A stretch of DNA of 6,013 nucleotides, from assembly GCA_002397275.1 (NCBI GenBank), contig DHAA01000112.1, positions 10,111 through 16,123 on the forward strand, written 5' to 3'. The translations under genes and the position numbers were made by a program. The stretch is from Thermacetogenium sp. UBA4966. Lineage in GTDB: Bacteria > Bacillota > DSM-12270 > Thermacetogeniales > Thermacetogeniaceae. Positions 5,915 through 6,013 of this stretch are shown here, piece by piece. The notes below the pieces were generated by a model. It saw nothing but the letters and a program-made list of their open reading frames with translations. It was not told the DNA's origin and made no database searches. Each line of letters begins with the position of its first letter. The first letter of the stretch is position 1.

Positions 5915-5949
5915 CGGTGTAAATGTTAGCCCCGATTGATAGGGGATTG
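5887..5949 (+). repeat. Downstream copy of the 63-bp repeat, ending in the first CRISPR repeat
   Basis: The partner of 5601-5663. It starts CTTGCGGTGAAAGC and ends with the same 22-base core. The outer 28 bases correspond to the leader end and the inner 35 bases to the CRISPR repeat shared with the truncated copy at the window edge. Most differences from the upstream copy fall in the middle (positions 23-41 of the element), while both ends are well kept. Confidence 0.75.
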
Positions 5950-6013
5950 TCACGAAACCGGGTGAGAGAAGTACGTACCGGCTTCGTTCCGGTGGAAATG
6001 TTAGCCCCGATTG
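5915..6013 (+). CRISPR. Start of a CRISPR array: repeat 1, spacer 1, truncated repeat 2
   Basis: A unit at 5915-5949 recurs from 5990 to the window edge with a 75-base period. Over the 24 visible bases the two differ at one position (T5920 versus G5995). The repeat is about 35-37 bases, contains CCCC and GGGG arms around GATTGATA and two GATTG direct repeats, and leaves a spacer of about 38-40 bases (5950-5989), normal for type III. The 3' edge is uncertain because the second copy is cut off. Only two units are visible, so the array call depends on the spacing, the adjacent cas operon and the leader-like region. Orientation is taken as + from the leader side and from the ATTG-type repeat end. 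Confidence 0.65.
5977..5993 (+). repeat. Hairpin spanning the spacer 1 / repeat 2 boundary
   Basis: ACCGG, a seven-base loop CTTCGTT, then CCGGT form a perfect 5-bp stem whose right arm overlaps the first bases of repeat 2. Just before it is the 8-bp palindrome GTACGTAC (5971-5978). There is no following T-run. Confidence 0.4.

Noticed and set aside
5715..5939. 74-codon + strand ORF in the leader-like region
   Set aside because: GTG start without a ribosome site, low-complexity charged product, and it runs through the 63-bp repeat including the CRISPR repeat.
5642..5949. Reading 5642-5949 as part of one continuous CRISPR array
   Set aside because: The 286-base distance is not a multiple of the 75-base unit and no repeat remnant is seen between the copies.
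5957..5993. Group II intron or other structured RNA at the right edge
   Set aside because: The GTGAGAGAAG...ACCGG pattern briefly suggested one, but no domain V-type sequence is present and the 75-base repeat period explains the segment better.

Overview
This window is most of the effector module of a type III CRISPR-Cas system followed by the start of what looks like its CRISPR array. Everything recognisable lies on the + strand. The coding part is fairly GC-rich, genes are packed with short gaps or overlaps, several have near-perfect AAGGAGGT-type Shine-Dalgarno sites, and one starts with TTG. Together this suggests a GC-rich bacterium, perhaps a Bacillota/Clostridia-type organism from a hot or anaerobic habitat, but taxonomy cannot be fixed from this sequence alone.

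Layout: 1-208 is the 3' end of an upstream gene, by context probably the Cas5-like csx10. At 212-628 is a small helical protein that fits the small subunit (Cas11/Csm2 position). At 633-1484 and 1465-2439 are two Csm3-like Cas7 proteins, each with the IPGSS(F/L)KG signature, an acidic residue where Csm3 carries its RNase aspartate, a zinc-type Cys-x2-Cys, and a C-terminal glycine-rich loop. At 2441-3034 is a probable Csx19 protein. At 3120-4220 is a third, larger Cas7-like RAMP of the TIGR03986 type. At 4271-5554 is a Csx2/Csx1-family CARF-HEPN ribonuclease. From 5555 on there is no convincing gene. Instead there is a 63-bp element present twice (5601-5663 and 5887-5949), an AT- and purine-rich leader-like stretch between the copies, and the first repeat, first spacer and truncated second repeat of a CRISPR array that runs off the end.

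How it works together (family knowledge plus inference): the Cas10 expected upstream, the csx10-like protein, Cas11, the three Cas7-type proteins and Csx19 would form a crRNA-guided RNA-binding complex of subtype III-D. The two aspartate-bearing Cas7 subunits would cut target RNA. Cas10 would make cyclic oligoadenylate, which would switch on the CARF-HEPN protein to degrade RNA indiscriminately. The most striking point is that the order cas11-cas7-cas7-csx19-cas7 matches the part order of the fused III-D variant effectors and, apart from csx19, of the single-protein III-E effector Cas7-11. No cas1, cas2, cas6 or ring nuclease is visible in the window.
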